In this document: positions 1-9,282 of the stretch, in pieces
Layout: every line of letters starts with the position of its first letter
Position numbering within the stretch: the first letter of the stretch is position 1
Assembly: GCA_910575005.1 (NCBI GenBank)
Contig: CAJTCL010000001.1
Coordinates: 372,001 to 436,000 of the forward strand
Direction: 5' to 3'
From: Lachnospiraceae bacterium
Lineage (GTDB): Bacteria > Bacillota > Clostridia > Lachnospirales > Lachnospiraceae
Length of the DNA stretch: 64,000 nt
The notes under the pieces: generated by a model
Told to the model about the DNA's origin: nothing
Database searches by the model: none
The model's input: the letters and a program-made list of their open reading frames with translations, nothing else
Made by a program: the position numbers and the translations under genes

Positions 1-2546
1 TCATAAATTAAAGTGACAAAATAGGTATCTTCTGACAACGTTTCTGTGGCGCCCTCTTTACCCGTTGTCACCTTAACATCAACATGATAGGTACCACGGT
101 TATCCACAGCTTTTCCGGTTCCATCCTTACCAAGAACTTTATAGACAGAATTATTTTCTGCGGCTGTCAATTTCTCATAATAAGTTACTGTTTTTTTGGT
201 ATAAATGTATCGTCCGGCATTGTTGTCATATATCCCAGAATCATAATCCACTTGTTCTGTGGTCTTTCCAGGCGCTGCCGGAACCGTAACGCCTGCATCT
301 GCCGTCTTATATTTCAGATTGCCGTCTGTATCATAGACATAATTGCCATTTGTATCTGTCTCTGCCACATAATCAACATCCATCAGTTTCTTAAACCATG
401 TCTTTTCAATTGTCAAGGTTGAATCCTGAACTTCTGTCTTAAAGTAAAGTTCTGTGTCTTCTCCTTTTTCTACTGCCATTTTATAACCAGACCAGTCATC
501 CAGATTAGTATCTACGGTATAAAGGTCCTCTGTTATTTTCCGCAGCCTAAAATAATAATAACTGGTATCAACAATCTCTGTGCCCTTCTTGACCGTGACT
601 GTCAGTCTGTGTGTATAGCTTCTCTCTAAGGTATCATCATACACAGATACAAAATCATCTTCTGTGGTCTGGGCAATCTTATACTCTGCAGATGTTCCGT
701 CTGCCTTTGTGGTATAGATAATGGTATCAGAATCCTGATTTTCATAAGATGCTTTTTCCCACTTATAATTTAAAGTGTACCCGGAATCCACTGCTGTCTT
801 GATTGACAAAACTGCTTCTTTTCCCAGATAGCTTGAAGGATATTCCTCAATCGCTTTTACACGGTAGCCTGTGGCTTCTCTTGGCACAAAAGTGGCACTG
901 AGTTCTTTCAGTTCTATATCTGGATATGCATCTTTTAATTCTGTAGCTGAAATCACACATTTATAGGAAGTGTTATAATCCTCAACCTTGACATAAGTCT
1001 CAGAAAGATTTTCTCCCTCTAGTGGTGTGGCAGTCCCATTTACAACCTTATACCACTGATAAGTAATAGTTCCAATTTCTATTGAGTCGTCTGCCTGCTC
1101 AGCCTCTACATACAAACGTTTGGTCTCGCCATTGCGCGCCATAAACGGAGAAGACGATTGATCTACAATCTTAATCGGACTAAACACAACATTATATTTT
1201 GCTGTACGCGTTGCCAATTCTTCCCCATCATAGCAGAGAACCACCGACAATTCATAATAATCTACTGGTTTTCTCTCTGTGTCAGTTATATTTCCCTGTT
1301 GATCTTTGACACTAAAATCATAGTAATAACTAAGTCTCCTGGGAGCACAGCTATTCTGAGACGTCCTTTTTGTTACACTCTCCGTTGTTCCGTCAACAGC
1401 ATGTGCGATCCATTCATAATTGATGGCGGCATTCTCATCATACGAACTGTCAATCGAGCATCCAGCACTCTGACTAGAATTTACATTGGTAAAGTTTAAG
1501 TTCTGATCTGCTAAGTCTTTAAGTCCTTCAAAATATGTATTGAGAATCTCAGGATTTTGCTCCACATCCTCCTTGGTTATGCCTGTGTATTGCAGATTGT
1601 AGACCTTATCCATAGACTGAAGTACCTGTTCTCCATACTTCAAATCTATATGGAGATTGTAGTGATCGATGTCTTTTCCATTTCTGCTGTATGTCAAAGC
1701 GTCAAAACTGCTATTACTTAGACTACTCCTATCCTCTAAGACTTGTATCTGTTCCTCTGTGCCATCTTTATAAATGCAGGATAATTTACAATCTATCCTA
1801 TCATCGTCGAAATCCTGACCATCAATATAAAAATAACTAGGATTTTTCTCCTCACTCTTGCTGGCAAATCGGATGATTTCTGCATCACTGGTAAAATCCT
1901 CAATTTCAAAATGATCTGCAATTGACACTTCTCCAGAATCAATCTGATCCTTGGTAACGCCTGTATACTGATATACCCAGTCCCATGTCAGTACAATATC
2001 TGTACCTTCTGGAACTTGATGGCCATCCACTGCTGTGACAGTTACCGTTCCGCGATATGTGGTAAAGATATTCTCATTTGTCACACCACCTGCTACATTA
2101 TAATGGTTGTTGGTTGCCCCCTCAATATCTGTAAATACCCCATCATCTCCCGCTTTACTCCATTGAAAATTGTATGTGAGATTATTCCAAGTAAGATTCT
2201 GCAATTGATCCGCATTTACTCCCAAGATCTGACCTAATACATCGGCGTCAAACTGCACCACATTCTCATCATAATTTATACTGGGATACCTTTCACCATA
2301 CTTTGACTCTGAATATTCTATTTTATTCGTTGGAATATTTTGGTCAGATATCTCACTACATTTTCCCTCACTGATTAAATAATCTGTGTTCCAGGTAATG
2401 GCACTTGATATAGCCTGCCTGCTGCCATTTGTCTCAGCTCCCTCCTGCACTGCTGCATAGGCTGTCACATCCCAATTGACTTGGACAGATGTAACCATCA
2501 ATGCAGAGGCAAGTGCTAGAGCCAGCATCTTTTTCGTTTTCCTCAT
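1..2546 (-). CDS. large secreted surface protein, N-terminal part (runs off left edge)
   Basis: An open reading frame continues from the ATG at 2546 to the window edge, about 848 codons, with no stop seen where I translated it. A strong site, AAAGGAG, lies 6 nt before the start. The N-terminus is a typical signal peptide: MRKTKK, a hydrophobic core, then a cleavage site around TAYA-A (residues 29-32). The rest is hydrophilic, rich in Asp, Glu, Tyr and Thr, with recurring segments such as 'TYQWYK', 'YNFQWSKAGDDG' and 'NYKWEKA' that look like tandem Ig-like/adhesin modules. There is no catalytic motif. The C-terminus, and therefore any LPXTG or other anchor, lies outside the window. Probably an extracellular adhesin or matrix-type protein; function not recognised. 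It diverges from tyrS and is separated from it by the tyrS promoter and leader. Confidence 0.75.
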   Translation of the reverse strand, partial: MRKTKKMLALALASALMVTSVQVNWDVTAYAAVQEGAETNGSRQAISSAITWNTDYLISEGKCSEISDQNIPTNKIEYSESKYGERYPSINYDENVVQFDADVLGQILGVNADQLQNLTWNNLTYNFQWSKAGDDGVFTDIEGATNNHYNVAGGVTNENIFTTYRGTVTVTAVDGHQVPEGTDIVLTWDWVYQYTGVTKDQIDSGEVSIADHFEIEDFTSDAEIIRFASKSEEKNPSYFYIDGQDFDDDRIDCKLSCIYKDGTEEQIQVLEDRSSLSNSSFDALTYSRNGKDIDHYNLHIDLKYGEQVLQSMDKVYNLQYTGITKEDVEQNPEILNTYFEGLKDLADQNLNFTNVNSSQSAGCSIDSSYDENAAINYEWIAHAVDGTTESVTKRTSQNSCAPRRLSYYYDFSVKDQQGNITDTERKPVDYYELSVVLCYDGEELATRTAKYNVVFSPIKIVDQSSSPFMARNGETKRLYVEAEQADDSIEIGTITYQWYKVVNGTATPLEGENLSETYVKVEDYNTSYKCVISATELKDAYPDIELKELSATFVPREATGYRVKAIEEYPSSYLGKEAVLSIKTAVDSGYTLNYKWEKASYENQDSDTIIYTTKADGTSAEYKIAQTTEDDFVSVYDDTLERSYTHRLTVTVKKGTEIVDTSYYYFRLRKITEDLYTVDTNLDDWSGYKMAVEKGEDTELYFKTEVQDSTLTIEKTWFKKLMDVDYVAETDTNGNYVYDTDGNLKYKTADAGVTVPAAPGKTTEQVDYDSGIYDNNAGRYIYTKKTVTYYEKLTAAENNSVYKVLGKDGTGKAVDNRGTYHVDVKVTTGKEGATETLSEDTYFVTLIY

Positions 2547-2708
2547 GCGCTACTCCTTTACTTGTTTTCCCGTTATGGGATATTTTTGTTTGTCGAAAAA
2601 AACTATATCACTTTACCTTCCCAGATACAAGTTTTTCCTTCCTATATTTATATTTTTTTCTTTGTCAAGTGCTTTTTTATAAATTTTAATAAAAAATCTT
2701 ATCTCTTC

Positions 2709-2737
2709 TTGACAAATTCCTTTTTCCTTTTTATAAT
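2709..2737 (+). promoter_or_regulatory. sigma-A promoter of tyrS leader
   Basis: A perfect TTGACA (2709-2714), a 17-bp spacer and a perfect TATAAT (2732-2737) precede the T-box leader. The predicted transcription start is near 2744, giving a leader of about 400 nt before tyrS. Confidence 0.85.
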
Positions 2738-2764
2738 TGGCATTAACCAAAAAATTTGAAAAGC

Positions 2765-3053
2765 TATGACGGGAACAAGTAATTGTCAGGAAATCCTACA
2801 GAAAGCTGCCGGACAGATGAGAGGCGCAGGAGGCACTTTCAATGAATACATCCCTAAGCTGCACACCGAACACATAGATTTTTCCTGTTTAACAGGAATG
2901 ATTTTGGGTCAGTAGGCTGTGACGGATTGGCAGTCGTTACTCTGCCAAAGTGCTGACAGGCACTTAATAAGACAGGCTGTGTGAACAGTCTGTGAATAAA
3001 GGTGGTAACACGAAGCTTTGGCTCTCGTCCTTTTGGGGACGAGAGTTTTTTTA
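2765..3053 (+). promoter_or_regulatory. T-box leader (tRNA-Tyr sensing) of tyrS
   Basis: The leader ends in a T-box-like stretch, GGTGGTAACACG at 3001-3012, followed at once by an intrinsic terminator. A TAC tyrosine codon at 2847-2849, in the context AATGAATACATCC, fits the specifier loop of stem I. By the known mechanism, uncharged tRNA-Tyr pairs with the specifier and the T-box bulge and favours the antiterminator, so tyrS is expressed when tyrosine is short. The gene downstream is a tyrosyl-tRNA synthetase, matching the specifier. The 5' boundary of stem I is approximate. Confidence 0.85.
3022..3052 (+). terminator. T-box regulated terminator
   Basis: CTCTCGTCC (3022-3030) pairs perfectly with GGACGAGAG (3037-3045), followed by seven T. 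The 5' arm can instead pair with the T-box region to form the antiterminator. Confidence 0.85.
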
Positions 3054-3147
3054 TGCACAGGGGCGCAGGAGGAATTTACTGCTTATGTGCCCCGCACGTT
3101 GCAGATAGGGGAAGAAAATCTTCCCTGCCAGATTTTAGGAGGAATGA

Positions 3148-4368
3148 ATGATGACAGTATATGATGAATTGGTTGCCCGCGGACTGATCGCTCAGGTAAC
3201 AGACGAAGAAGAGATTAAGGAACTAATTAACAATGGCAAGGCTACCTTCTATATTGGTTTTGACCCCACAGCGGACAGCCTTCATGTAGGACATTTTATG
3301 GCATTATGCTTAATGAAGCGGCTGCAGATGGCAGGCAACAAGCCCATTGCCCTAATTGGCGGCGGTACTGGAATGATTGGAGATCCTTCCGGCAGAACAG
3401 ATATGCGCCAGATGATGACACCAGAAACCATCCAGCACAACTGTGATTGTTTTAAAGCACAAATGAGCAAATTTATTGATTTTTCAGATGGAAAAGCATT
3501 GATGGTCAACAATGCGGACTGGTTGATGGATCTGAATTACATTGAACTTCTGCGCGAGGTTGGCGCACATTTCTCTGTCAACCGTATGCTCACCGCTGAA
3601 TGCTACAAACAGCGCATGGAGAAAGGCTTAAGTTTCCTGGAATTTAACTATATGATTATGCAGAGTTATGATTTCTATGCCCTGTTTCAGAACTATGGCT
3701 GTAATATGCAGTTTGGCGGAGATGACCAGTGGAGCAATATGTTGGGTGGCACAGAATTAATTCGACGCAAACTGGGCAAGGATGCCTATGCCATGACAAT
3801 CACTCTGCTTTTAAACTCTGAAGGTAAGAAAATGGGCAAGACCCAATCTGGCGCAGTATGGCTTGACCCCAACAAAACCTCTCCCTTTGATTTCTATCAA
3901 TATTGGCGAAATGTGGCAGATGCAGACGTATTAAAATGTATTCGTATGCTCACGTTCCTTCCCCTAGAAGAAATCGACAAGATGGATTCCTGGGAGGGTG
4001 CGCAGCTCAATACGGCCAAAGAAATCCTAGCATTTGAATTGACTAAGCTGGTACATGGCGAAGAAGAAGCACAGAAAGCACAAGCATCTGCAAAAGCTCT
4101 GTTTTCAAGTGGAAATGCCGCTGATATGCCCTCTGTCACTTTGACAGAAGAAGATTTTACAGACGGCTCTATTGATATACTGGCGCTTTTGGTAAAATCA
4201 GGACTTACCCCCTCCCGCTCCGAAGCTCGCCGTGCGGTAGAGCAAGGCGGTGTTTCTGTGGATGGAGAGAAAGTTAGTGATACAAAAACCACCTATCAAA
4301 CTGATGATTTTTCAGAGGGAATGATATTGAAAAAAGGAAAGAAAAATTTCCGAAAAATTTTAAAATAG
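3148..4368 (+). CDS. tyrS: tyrosyl-tRNA synthetase
   Basis: Class I aminoacyl-tRNA synthetase that charges tRNA-Tyr in the cytoplasm. The HIGH signature is seen as HVGH (residues 46-49), followed by [13 protein letters not shown]. The KMSKS loop is KMGKT (227-231). Residues after about 340 form an S4-like RNA-binding domain ([23 protein letters not shown]). The length of 406 aa is normal for the bacterial enzyme. Two ATGs lie in tandem (3148 and 3151). AGGAGG at 3137-3142 is better spaced for 3151, so the real start may be one codon later. Expression is expected to be controlled by the T-box leader directly upstream. Confidence 0.95.
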   Translation: MMTVYDELVARGLIAQVTDEEEIKELINNGKATFYIGFDPTADSLHVGHFMALCLMKRLQMAGNKPIALIGGGTGMIGDPSGRTDMRQMMTPETIQHNCDCFKAQMSKFIDFSDGKALMVNNADWLMDLNYIELLREVGAHFSVNRMLTAECYKQRMEKGLSFLEFNYMIMQSYDFYALFQNYGCNMQFGGDDQWSNMLGGTELIRRKLGKDAYAMTITLLLNSEGKKMGKTQSGAVWLDPNKTSPFDFYQYWRNVADADVLKCIRMLTFLPLEEIDKMDSWEGAQLNTAKEILAFELTKLVHGEEEAQKAQASAKALFSSGNAADMPSVTLTEEDFTDGSIDILALLVKSGLTPSRSEARRAVEQGGVSVDGEKVSDTKTTYQTDDFSEGMILKKGKKNFRKILK

Positions 4369-4374
4369 CAGACA

Positions 4375-4411
4375 GTCAGGATTCCCATAAACCTGTTTGT
4401 GAATCACTGAC
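4375..4411 (+). terminator. imperfect hairpin after tyrS
   Basis: GTCAGGATTC (4375-4384) and GAATCACTGAC (4401-4411), with an inner CATAAAC/GTTTGTG pairing, form a long imperfect hairpin 7 nt after the tyrS stop. There is no T tract behind it, so its role as a terminator is uncertain. Confidence 0.35.
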
Positions 4412-4419
4412 ATAGATTG

Positions 4420-4800
4420 ATGTCACAACTCCATGTAAACAATATGCGCGTTTGTAAGAAAATTTTCTTGCCAAGTGAGATTTCAGAAAAATCATGTCTG
4501 ATACAATCTCCTCCCTGCGTCTCAATCCCAATGCAGATAAGCACGAGCAAAACGCTTCTGACTGCCGACACAGAGATCGGCAGTCCCCATACAGCCACGG
4601 GCAGCTTAAAATCGGATGCAGGGAGAACATATTGCAAAGCCCCGCCGCTTTTTTACCAATTCTGCCATTCTGGTACAGACAATCAACAGAATCCACCACA
4701 TACACTTGCTCCATCTTCCTGGCCGCTTCTCTGATCAATACAGATGTGTATCGTTCTGATCTGATGTCAATTGTGATTTTTTTGGTTTCTCATCTGCTCC
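4420..4800 (-). pseudogene. decayed C-terminal fragment of a DegV family protein
   Basis: No intact gene fits here, but the minus strand carries pieces that resemble the C-terminal half of DegV lipid-binding proteins, in two frames. In one frame (about 4738-4625) is 'EQVYVVDSVDCLYQNGRIGK' followed by 'AAGLCNMFSLHPIL', which matches the usual DegV '(V)VDxLxYLxxGGRI...NxLxIKPIL' pattern. The next frame then reads 'GCMGTADLCVGSQKRFARAY', and the first frame resumes with 'RRREEIVSDMIF'. The N-terminal half is absent. The remnant lies between convergent tyrS and the HD-GYP gene, a typical place for relics. The family call is from pattern memory only. Confidence 0.45.
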
Positions 4801-4805
4801 ACCCA

Positions 4806-5870
4806 TTAGCCTTGTTGTGCTGACATTGAAAATTCTTGCATCAATTCCCGCAGCTCCTCCTCAGTCTCCAGAAAAGCATCCAATAGTTCTGGCTGAAAAC
4901 TGGTACCACGTTCTTCTTTTAAGATAGCAAATGCTTTCTCCAAGCTCATTCCCTTCTTATACTGCCGCTCAGATACCAAAGCGTCAAATACATCGGCAAT
5001 GGCCAATATTCTTGCCGCCAACGGAATTGCCTCTCCCTTAAGCCCCTTGGGATAGCCTCCGCCTGCCCATTTCTCATGATGAAAAGAAGCCATATCACAG
5101 GCAATCTCTACAAATTCCTGTTCTGCAATGGTACTCATATTTTCACGTATCAGCCGGCCGCCCTCCTCCGCATGCAGCTGAATCAATTGATATTCTACTT
5201 TCGTCAAGGCTCCTGGTTTCTGTAAAATTGTATCTGAAACAGCTATTTTCCCAATATCATGCAAAGGTGATGCCTTCTGCAGATAATCTACATAAGAAGG
5301 AGTAAGTTGGTTGGCATAGAGCCCTTTTTCCTGCATTTTTTTCACTAGCAGATTTACATAAGCACTGGTTCGTTTTACATGCTCACCGGTCGTACCATCC
5401 CGACTCTCAATCAGATTCGCCATTGAAAAAATAATATCCTGCTGTAATTGAGTAATCCGTTGTAACTGTTGTTCCACCATCTGTTCCAGATTTTTCTTAT
5501 AATCTTCTAGTTCCAATGTACGGCGGATGCGCTGCATCATAATTGCAGGTACAAATGGTTTTCCAATATAATCAACAGCACCCATCTTAAAACAAGTCTC
5601 TTCGGTCTTATCTGTGCGGTCTGCGGTCAGAAAAATTACTGGGATTTTGCGCCATTGATTATGCTCCTGTAATCTGCGCATAACCTCCAAGCCATCCATT
5701 TTAGGCATCTGTATATCCAACAGTACCAAATCTGGTATATTACGTTCCAGATAATGAAGGGCAAGTTCTCCAGAATTTACCGCGGCAACACGATAATCCT
5801 CTGACAGTAACTTCTGCGCTACCATCAGATTTAATCTGTCATCATCCACCACCAGTATTACCTTTTTCAC
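4806..5870 (-). CDS. response regulator with HD-GYP domain (probable c-di-GMP phosphodiesterase)
   Basis: A receiver domain (residues about 2-118, phospho-acceptor D52 in VLLDIQMPKMDG, acidic pocket VVDDD) is joined by a coiled linker to an HD-GYP domain (about 150-330). The latter shows HDIGK (204-208), HAEEGG, HHEKWAGGGYP (264-274) and the IADVFDAL helix. HD-GYP proteins hydrolyse cyclic di-GMP. One oddity is Ala in place of the usual Asp in HHExxDGxGYP. The likely start is the GTG at 5870, because AGGAGGT lies 5-7 nt upstream; an in-frame ATG at 5897 would lie inside the kinase gene. That GTG overlaps the TGA of the upstream kinase as GTGA, so the two genes are translationally coupled and the kinase is the probable phosphodonor. 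Confidence 0.9.
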   Translation of the reverse strand: MKKVILVVDDDRLNLMVAQKLLSEDYRVAAVNSGELALHYLERNIPDLVLLDIQMPKMDGLEVMRRLQEHNQWRKIPVIFLTADRTDKTEETCFKMGAVDYIGKPFVPAIMMQRIRRTLELEDYKKNLEQMVEQQLQRITQLQQDIIFSMANLIESRDGTTGEHVKRTSAYVNLLVKKMQEKGLYANQLTPSYVDYLQKASPLHDIGKIAVSDTILQKPGALTKVEYQLIQLHAEEGGRLIRENMSTIAEQEFVEIACDMASFHHEKWAGGGYPKGLKGEAIPLAARILAIADVFDALVSERQYKKGMSLEKAFAILKEERGTSFQPELLDAFLETEEELRELMQEFSMSAQQG

Positions 5871-8800
5871 TGCTCTACCTCCTGTTTTTCCAGCCATGTT
5901 TGAAGGCAGCTCTCTGCATTATCATAATCAAAATCATGTACAGCACTGCGTACCTGTTCTAGTATTTGCTCTTGTTTCACCGCCAGAAGCTTATCAATCA
6001 ATTCCAATGCCTCGCTCATCTCATAACCTCGAATGTGTTCCAATAAAATCTGACATTCCTCAAAAAATGCCTGCTGGTCAAATGGCTTCTGGCTGCTCTC
6101 AATATTCTCTGTCTCCAGCCTATCTGCATTATCATTCTCTGCTATAGGTTCTTCTGATCTGATTGATTCAGTCTCAATTTCTAATTCTTTTGGTTCATTT
6201 ATGCTATGACTCTTGGGTTCCTGCGGCTTTGTTCCAATTTCAAGTATCTCTGCTGCTTCTGCCAAAGCCCCTATGTAATCCTGATAAAATTTTTCCCATT
6301 GTTCTTTCAGGTCAAAGAATCGATTTTCTTTGGCCGCAAATTCTTGTTCTTTCGCCTGTTTGGAGACGGATGCAGCGCCAATTGTCAGAGAAGTACTCTT
6401 AATCGCATGTGCAATAATCGCATAATTTTCCCATTGTTCCTGCTGATAAAGTTCCTTAAGCTCCCTCAAATACTGCTGTCCCTGCTCATAATATGCCAAA
6501 AGAATTTCCCGATACATCTCTTTATCATTTCCACAATAGGGCAGCCCTGCATCCTGATCAATAAATGATGGCTGTTTGGATATTTCTTCCAAACTCTGCT
6601 TTTCTTCTGTATTTTCTAATTCTTCCATTGTTTCCTCCTCAAAAAAGACTAGTTCCTCTGGAAGATATCTCTGCAGCATCTGCTCAAGCTTCTCCACCAC
6701 AATTGGCTTACTGAGATAATCATCAAACCCTTCTTTCAAATATTCATTGCGGCTTCCGGCAACAGCATTTGCCGTCAACGCCACTACCTTAGTAGTTACA
6801 TTTGGATTATCTTTCTCAGCCCGCAGCATATGAAATGTCTCAATCCCGTCTGGCTCTGGCATCATATGATCCATAAAAATAAGATCATATTTCTTACGCC
6901 TGGTATAGTGAAGACATTCTTTTCCTCCAGTTACTGTATCAAGTTCAATCCCTGTGCGCTTCAAAAGTCCCCGTACCACAGCAAGATTCATCTCATTGTC
7001 ATCTACTGATAATACACAGGCTCCTGGTGCCTTAAGAATCATTCTTGGCTTGCTGCACTCTTGAAGCTCACGCTCATAGGCGTGCTGCAGATCTCCGATT
7101 GGCTCTGGGTCTTCTATCACCTGTGGGATTCTTACCGTAAACAGCGTACCTGTACCATAGACACTATGTACTCTGATATCCCCCTGCATCTGTTCGACAA
7201 AACGTTTGGTAATATTTAATCCCAAGCCAGAACCTTGTATTGTGCAATTGCGGTCTTCTTCTAACTTGGTAAAACTGTCATACAGCCTTCCAAGATCCTC
7301 TTTTTGTATTCCAATCCCAGTATCTGCAACAGAAAAACTGAGGCAAAATGCTCCATCGTCATTCCATTCCCCCTGTGCACTAAAAGTAATGCTTCCTTTT
7401 TCTGTAAATTTAATACTGTTAGAAAACAAGTGCTGAAGTACTTTGCGGATCCGCACTTCATCCCCCACTAAAATCGAAGGAAGATTTTCATCCACATTCA
7501 ATCTCACAGCAAGTTGTTTTTTCTCGGCTCTTGCCTTCAGTACATGGATGGTATCATTCAGCAAAGAAGACAAATAATAGGGATTACATGTCAATTCCAA
7601 GCTTCCCGATTCCATCTTGGAAAAATCCAGTACATCATTGACCAAACTGAGCAATGTCTTACTAGCATTATTGATATTTTGGGCATAGTTCGCAATGGCC
7701 TCATCCTTGTTTTCACGCAGAATCATCTCATTCATACCTATTACAGTATTGATTGGTGTACGAATCTCATGAGACATATTGGCAAGAAATTTACCCTTGG
7801 ACTCATTGGCAAGCACAGCCCGCTGTTTCTCACGCTCCAGGGAAAAAAGTTTACGCACATTCTCAATTACTGACAAGATTAGAAGTGCAATCAGCCCCAA
7901 ACAGATTAAGATTCCATTGCCACTCCCGACCCTCTGCCATGTCAGCCAAAATTCCCCTATGGCTGTCGCAAACATCCATAATATCCCCACTGCCGCTAGA
8001 CGATATCCCTTAATTCTATTGTGCTTACAGTCAAGCCCCATTGTCAGCAGCATATACAGAAAAGATAGTGCCATCATCCCATACATAATGACTACAATAT
8101 CCATAAAATCCATTTGATTTGATATTTGCAGCATTGTGCACCCTATAAAGTTGATTACAACTAACAACTCCAAACACACATATCCTTTCTGATAGCGTTG
8201 TCTTTGAATCCCATCCATGTAAGCCAAAAATGGAAATGGAATCAGCATGAGAGAAAAATACATGAGATTAGAGGCCACTGAAATATTGGGAAACAAGAAC
8301 TGACGCATCTCACAAGCTGTCACCAGACATATGGAGATCCACAGGCTGCCCCATGCCAAATGTCTCAGTAGAATATCCTTATGATAAAATCGACGCAGCA
8401 CCCAACTGCTGAAAATACAAAGCATACTTAAAACAATCAAAAATATTCCCAAGGCAAGGCTGATTCCATGCTGAGCCGCAAGGTAATTCAGAATCCCAAT
8501 TCGGTCGCCTATGTATACTACACTCAGTCTGCCGGAATAAGGTGAATCCGTCACTGTGGTGATTCTTAAAACCTTACCTGCATCTTCCTTTGTCAGTTTT
8601 TGAAACAGATAGGCACTGGCACTGTTTCTGCCAAATAACCTTGATTTTCCTGCGGAATATCGTTGTCTTAACACCTGATCCACAAATATTTCCATATCCT
8701 GCCAGACACTCTGTGTACACAGCCAAGTATCTTCCCCAAGATTCTCTGGCAGCCTTGTCTCAATACTAACGCTCTCAAGTCTGGCAGCCTCACATGTGCC

Positions 8801-9004
8801 TGGAACCTTAACAACTGCACTACTGCCATCTGGCATAGTTCGCGTCCACTCAGATTCAAGCACTTGACATCTGCTCTGTACGCGAACCCCTTCACTTGGA
8901 AGCAGCCATTCTCCTAAAATAAAAAACAGAACTACCCCTACCGTTACTATCAAAAATATTCCTTGCAGTCCTGCTGCTATTTTCTTTCCATAACCCTTCA
9001 CCAT
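5867..9004 (-). CDS. hybrid sensor histidine kinase (7TM sensor, HisKA, HATPase, REC, HPt)
   Basis: A membrane phosphorelay protein of 1045 aa. The order is: an N-terminal membrane segment (about 9-30), an extracellular domain (35-170), seven closely spaced membrane helices (about 174-382) in the 7TMR-DISM style, HisKA with H412 in FLANMSHEIRTP, a HATPase domain (N529, DTGIG, GSGLGL), a receiver with D712 in LIFMDHMMPEPDG, and an HPt-like domain with H866 in IIAHAIKSTS. An acidic linker (about 920-975) and a C-terminal helical segment follow. The presence of REC and HPt suggests a His-Asp-His-Asp relay to the HD-GYP regulator encoded next. The extracellular ligand is unknown; many relatives are thought to sense carbohydrates or small metabolites. 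Confidence 0.92.
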   Translation of the reverse strand: MVKGYGKKIAAGLQGIFLIVTVGVVLFFILGEWLLPSEGVRVQSRCQVLESEWTRTMPDGSSAVVKVPGTCEAARLESVSIETRLPENLGEDTWLCTQSVWQDMEIFVDQVLRQRYSAGKSRLFGRNSASAYLFQKLTKEDAGKVLRITTVTDSPYSGRLSVVYIGDRIGILNYLAAQHGISLALGIFLIVLSMLCIFSSWVLRRFYHKDILLRHLAWGSLWISICLVTACEMRQFLFPNISVASNLMYFSLMLIPFPFLAYMDGIQRQRYQKGYVCLELLVVINFIGCTMLQISNQMDFMDIVVIMYGMMALSFLYMLLTMGLDCKHNRIKGYRLAAVGILWMFATAIGEFWLTWQRVGSGNGILICLGLIALLILSVIENVRKLFSLEREKQRAVLANESKGKFLANMSHEIRTPINTVIGMNEMILRENKDEAIANYAQNINNASKTLLSLVNDVLDFSKMESGSLELTCNPYYLSSLLNDTIHVLKARAEKKQLAVRLNVDENLPSILVGDEVRIRKVLQHLFSNSIKFTEKGSITFSAQGEWNDDGAFCLSFSVADTGIGIQKEDLGRLYDSFTKLEEDRNCTIQGSGLGLNITKRFVEQMQGDIRVHSVYGTGTLFTVRIPQVIEDPEPIGDLQHAYERELQECSKPRMILKAPGACVLSVDDNEMNLAVVRGLLKRTGIELDTVTGGKECLHYTRRKKYDLIFMDHMMPEPDGIETFHMLRAEKDNPNVTTKVVALTANAVAGSRNEYLKEGFDDYLSKPIVVEKLEQMLQRYLPEELVFFEEETMEELENTEEKQSLEEISKQPSFIDQDAGLPYCGNDKEMYREILLAYYEQGQQYLRELKELYQQEQWENYAIIAHAIKSTSLTIGAASVSKQAKEQEFAAKENRFFDLKEQWEKFYQDYIGALAEAAEILEIGTKPQEPKSHSINEPKELEIETESIRSEEPIAENDNADRLETENIESSQKPFDQQAFFEECQILLEHIRGYEMSEALELIDKLLAVKQEQILEQVRSAVHDFDYDNAESCLQTWLEKQEVEQ

Positions 9005-9089
9005 TCAGCCCCCATCTAATGCTGTCTGCATATTCTTTCCAGATACTTATGAATTGCTTCATTGCTTTGCAATTCTTCCAGCATCCATA

Positions 9090-9264
9090 ATTATAGTTCA
9101 GCCACCAGCTAAATTATGGGAAACCATGCTGGCATGAAGAAACACATAATGTAACTGATGGGCAGAACTCCCATGAAACCTCAGTCAGAAGCTGCATTAG
9201 CAGCGAATAGTATGCTCTACAGGCGGCCTGTGGCTTATCTAAGGGACATGGACTGAACTATAAT
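9090..9264. other. 175-nt domain closed by a perfect 12-bp inverted repeat (candidate structured RNA or mini-element)
   Basis: ATTATAGTTCAG (9090-9101) and CTGAACTATAAT (9253-9264) are exact inverted repeats. Inside, on the minus strand, lie further hairpins: GCTGC-taat-GCAGC, ATGGG-agttctg-CCCAT and ACAGGC/GCCTGT. The element fills most of the gap between the kinase gene and the GH112 gene, and no protein fits. I could not match it to a known riboswitch. It could be a 6S-like or other small RNA, or a miniature inverted-repeat element. Strand is undetermined. Confidence 0.4.
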
Positions 9265-9282
9265 ATATTTACATCTATTCTA

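Noticed and set aside
4376-4738. 120-codon minus-strand frame as an intact gene
   Set aside because: Only its N-terminal part resembles a protein family; the match continues in another frame, so a decayed gene is more likely.
9090-9264. SAM, cobalamin or THF riboswitch
   Set aside because: Fragments such as GGGAAACC and CATGAAACCTC look suggestive, but the required conserved cores are not complete in either strand.
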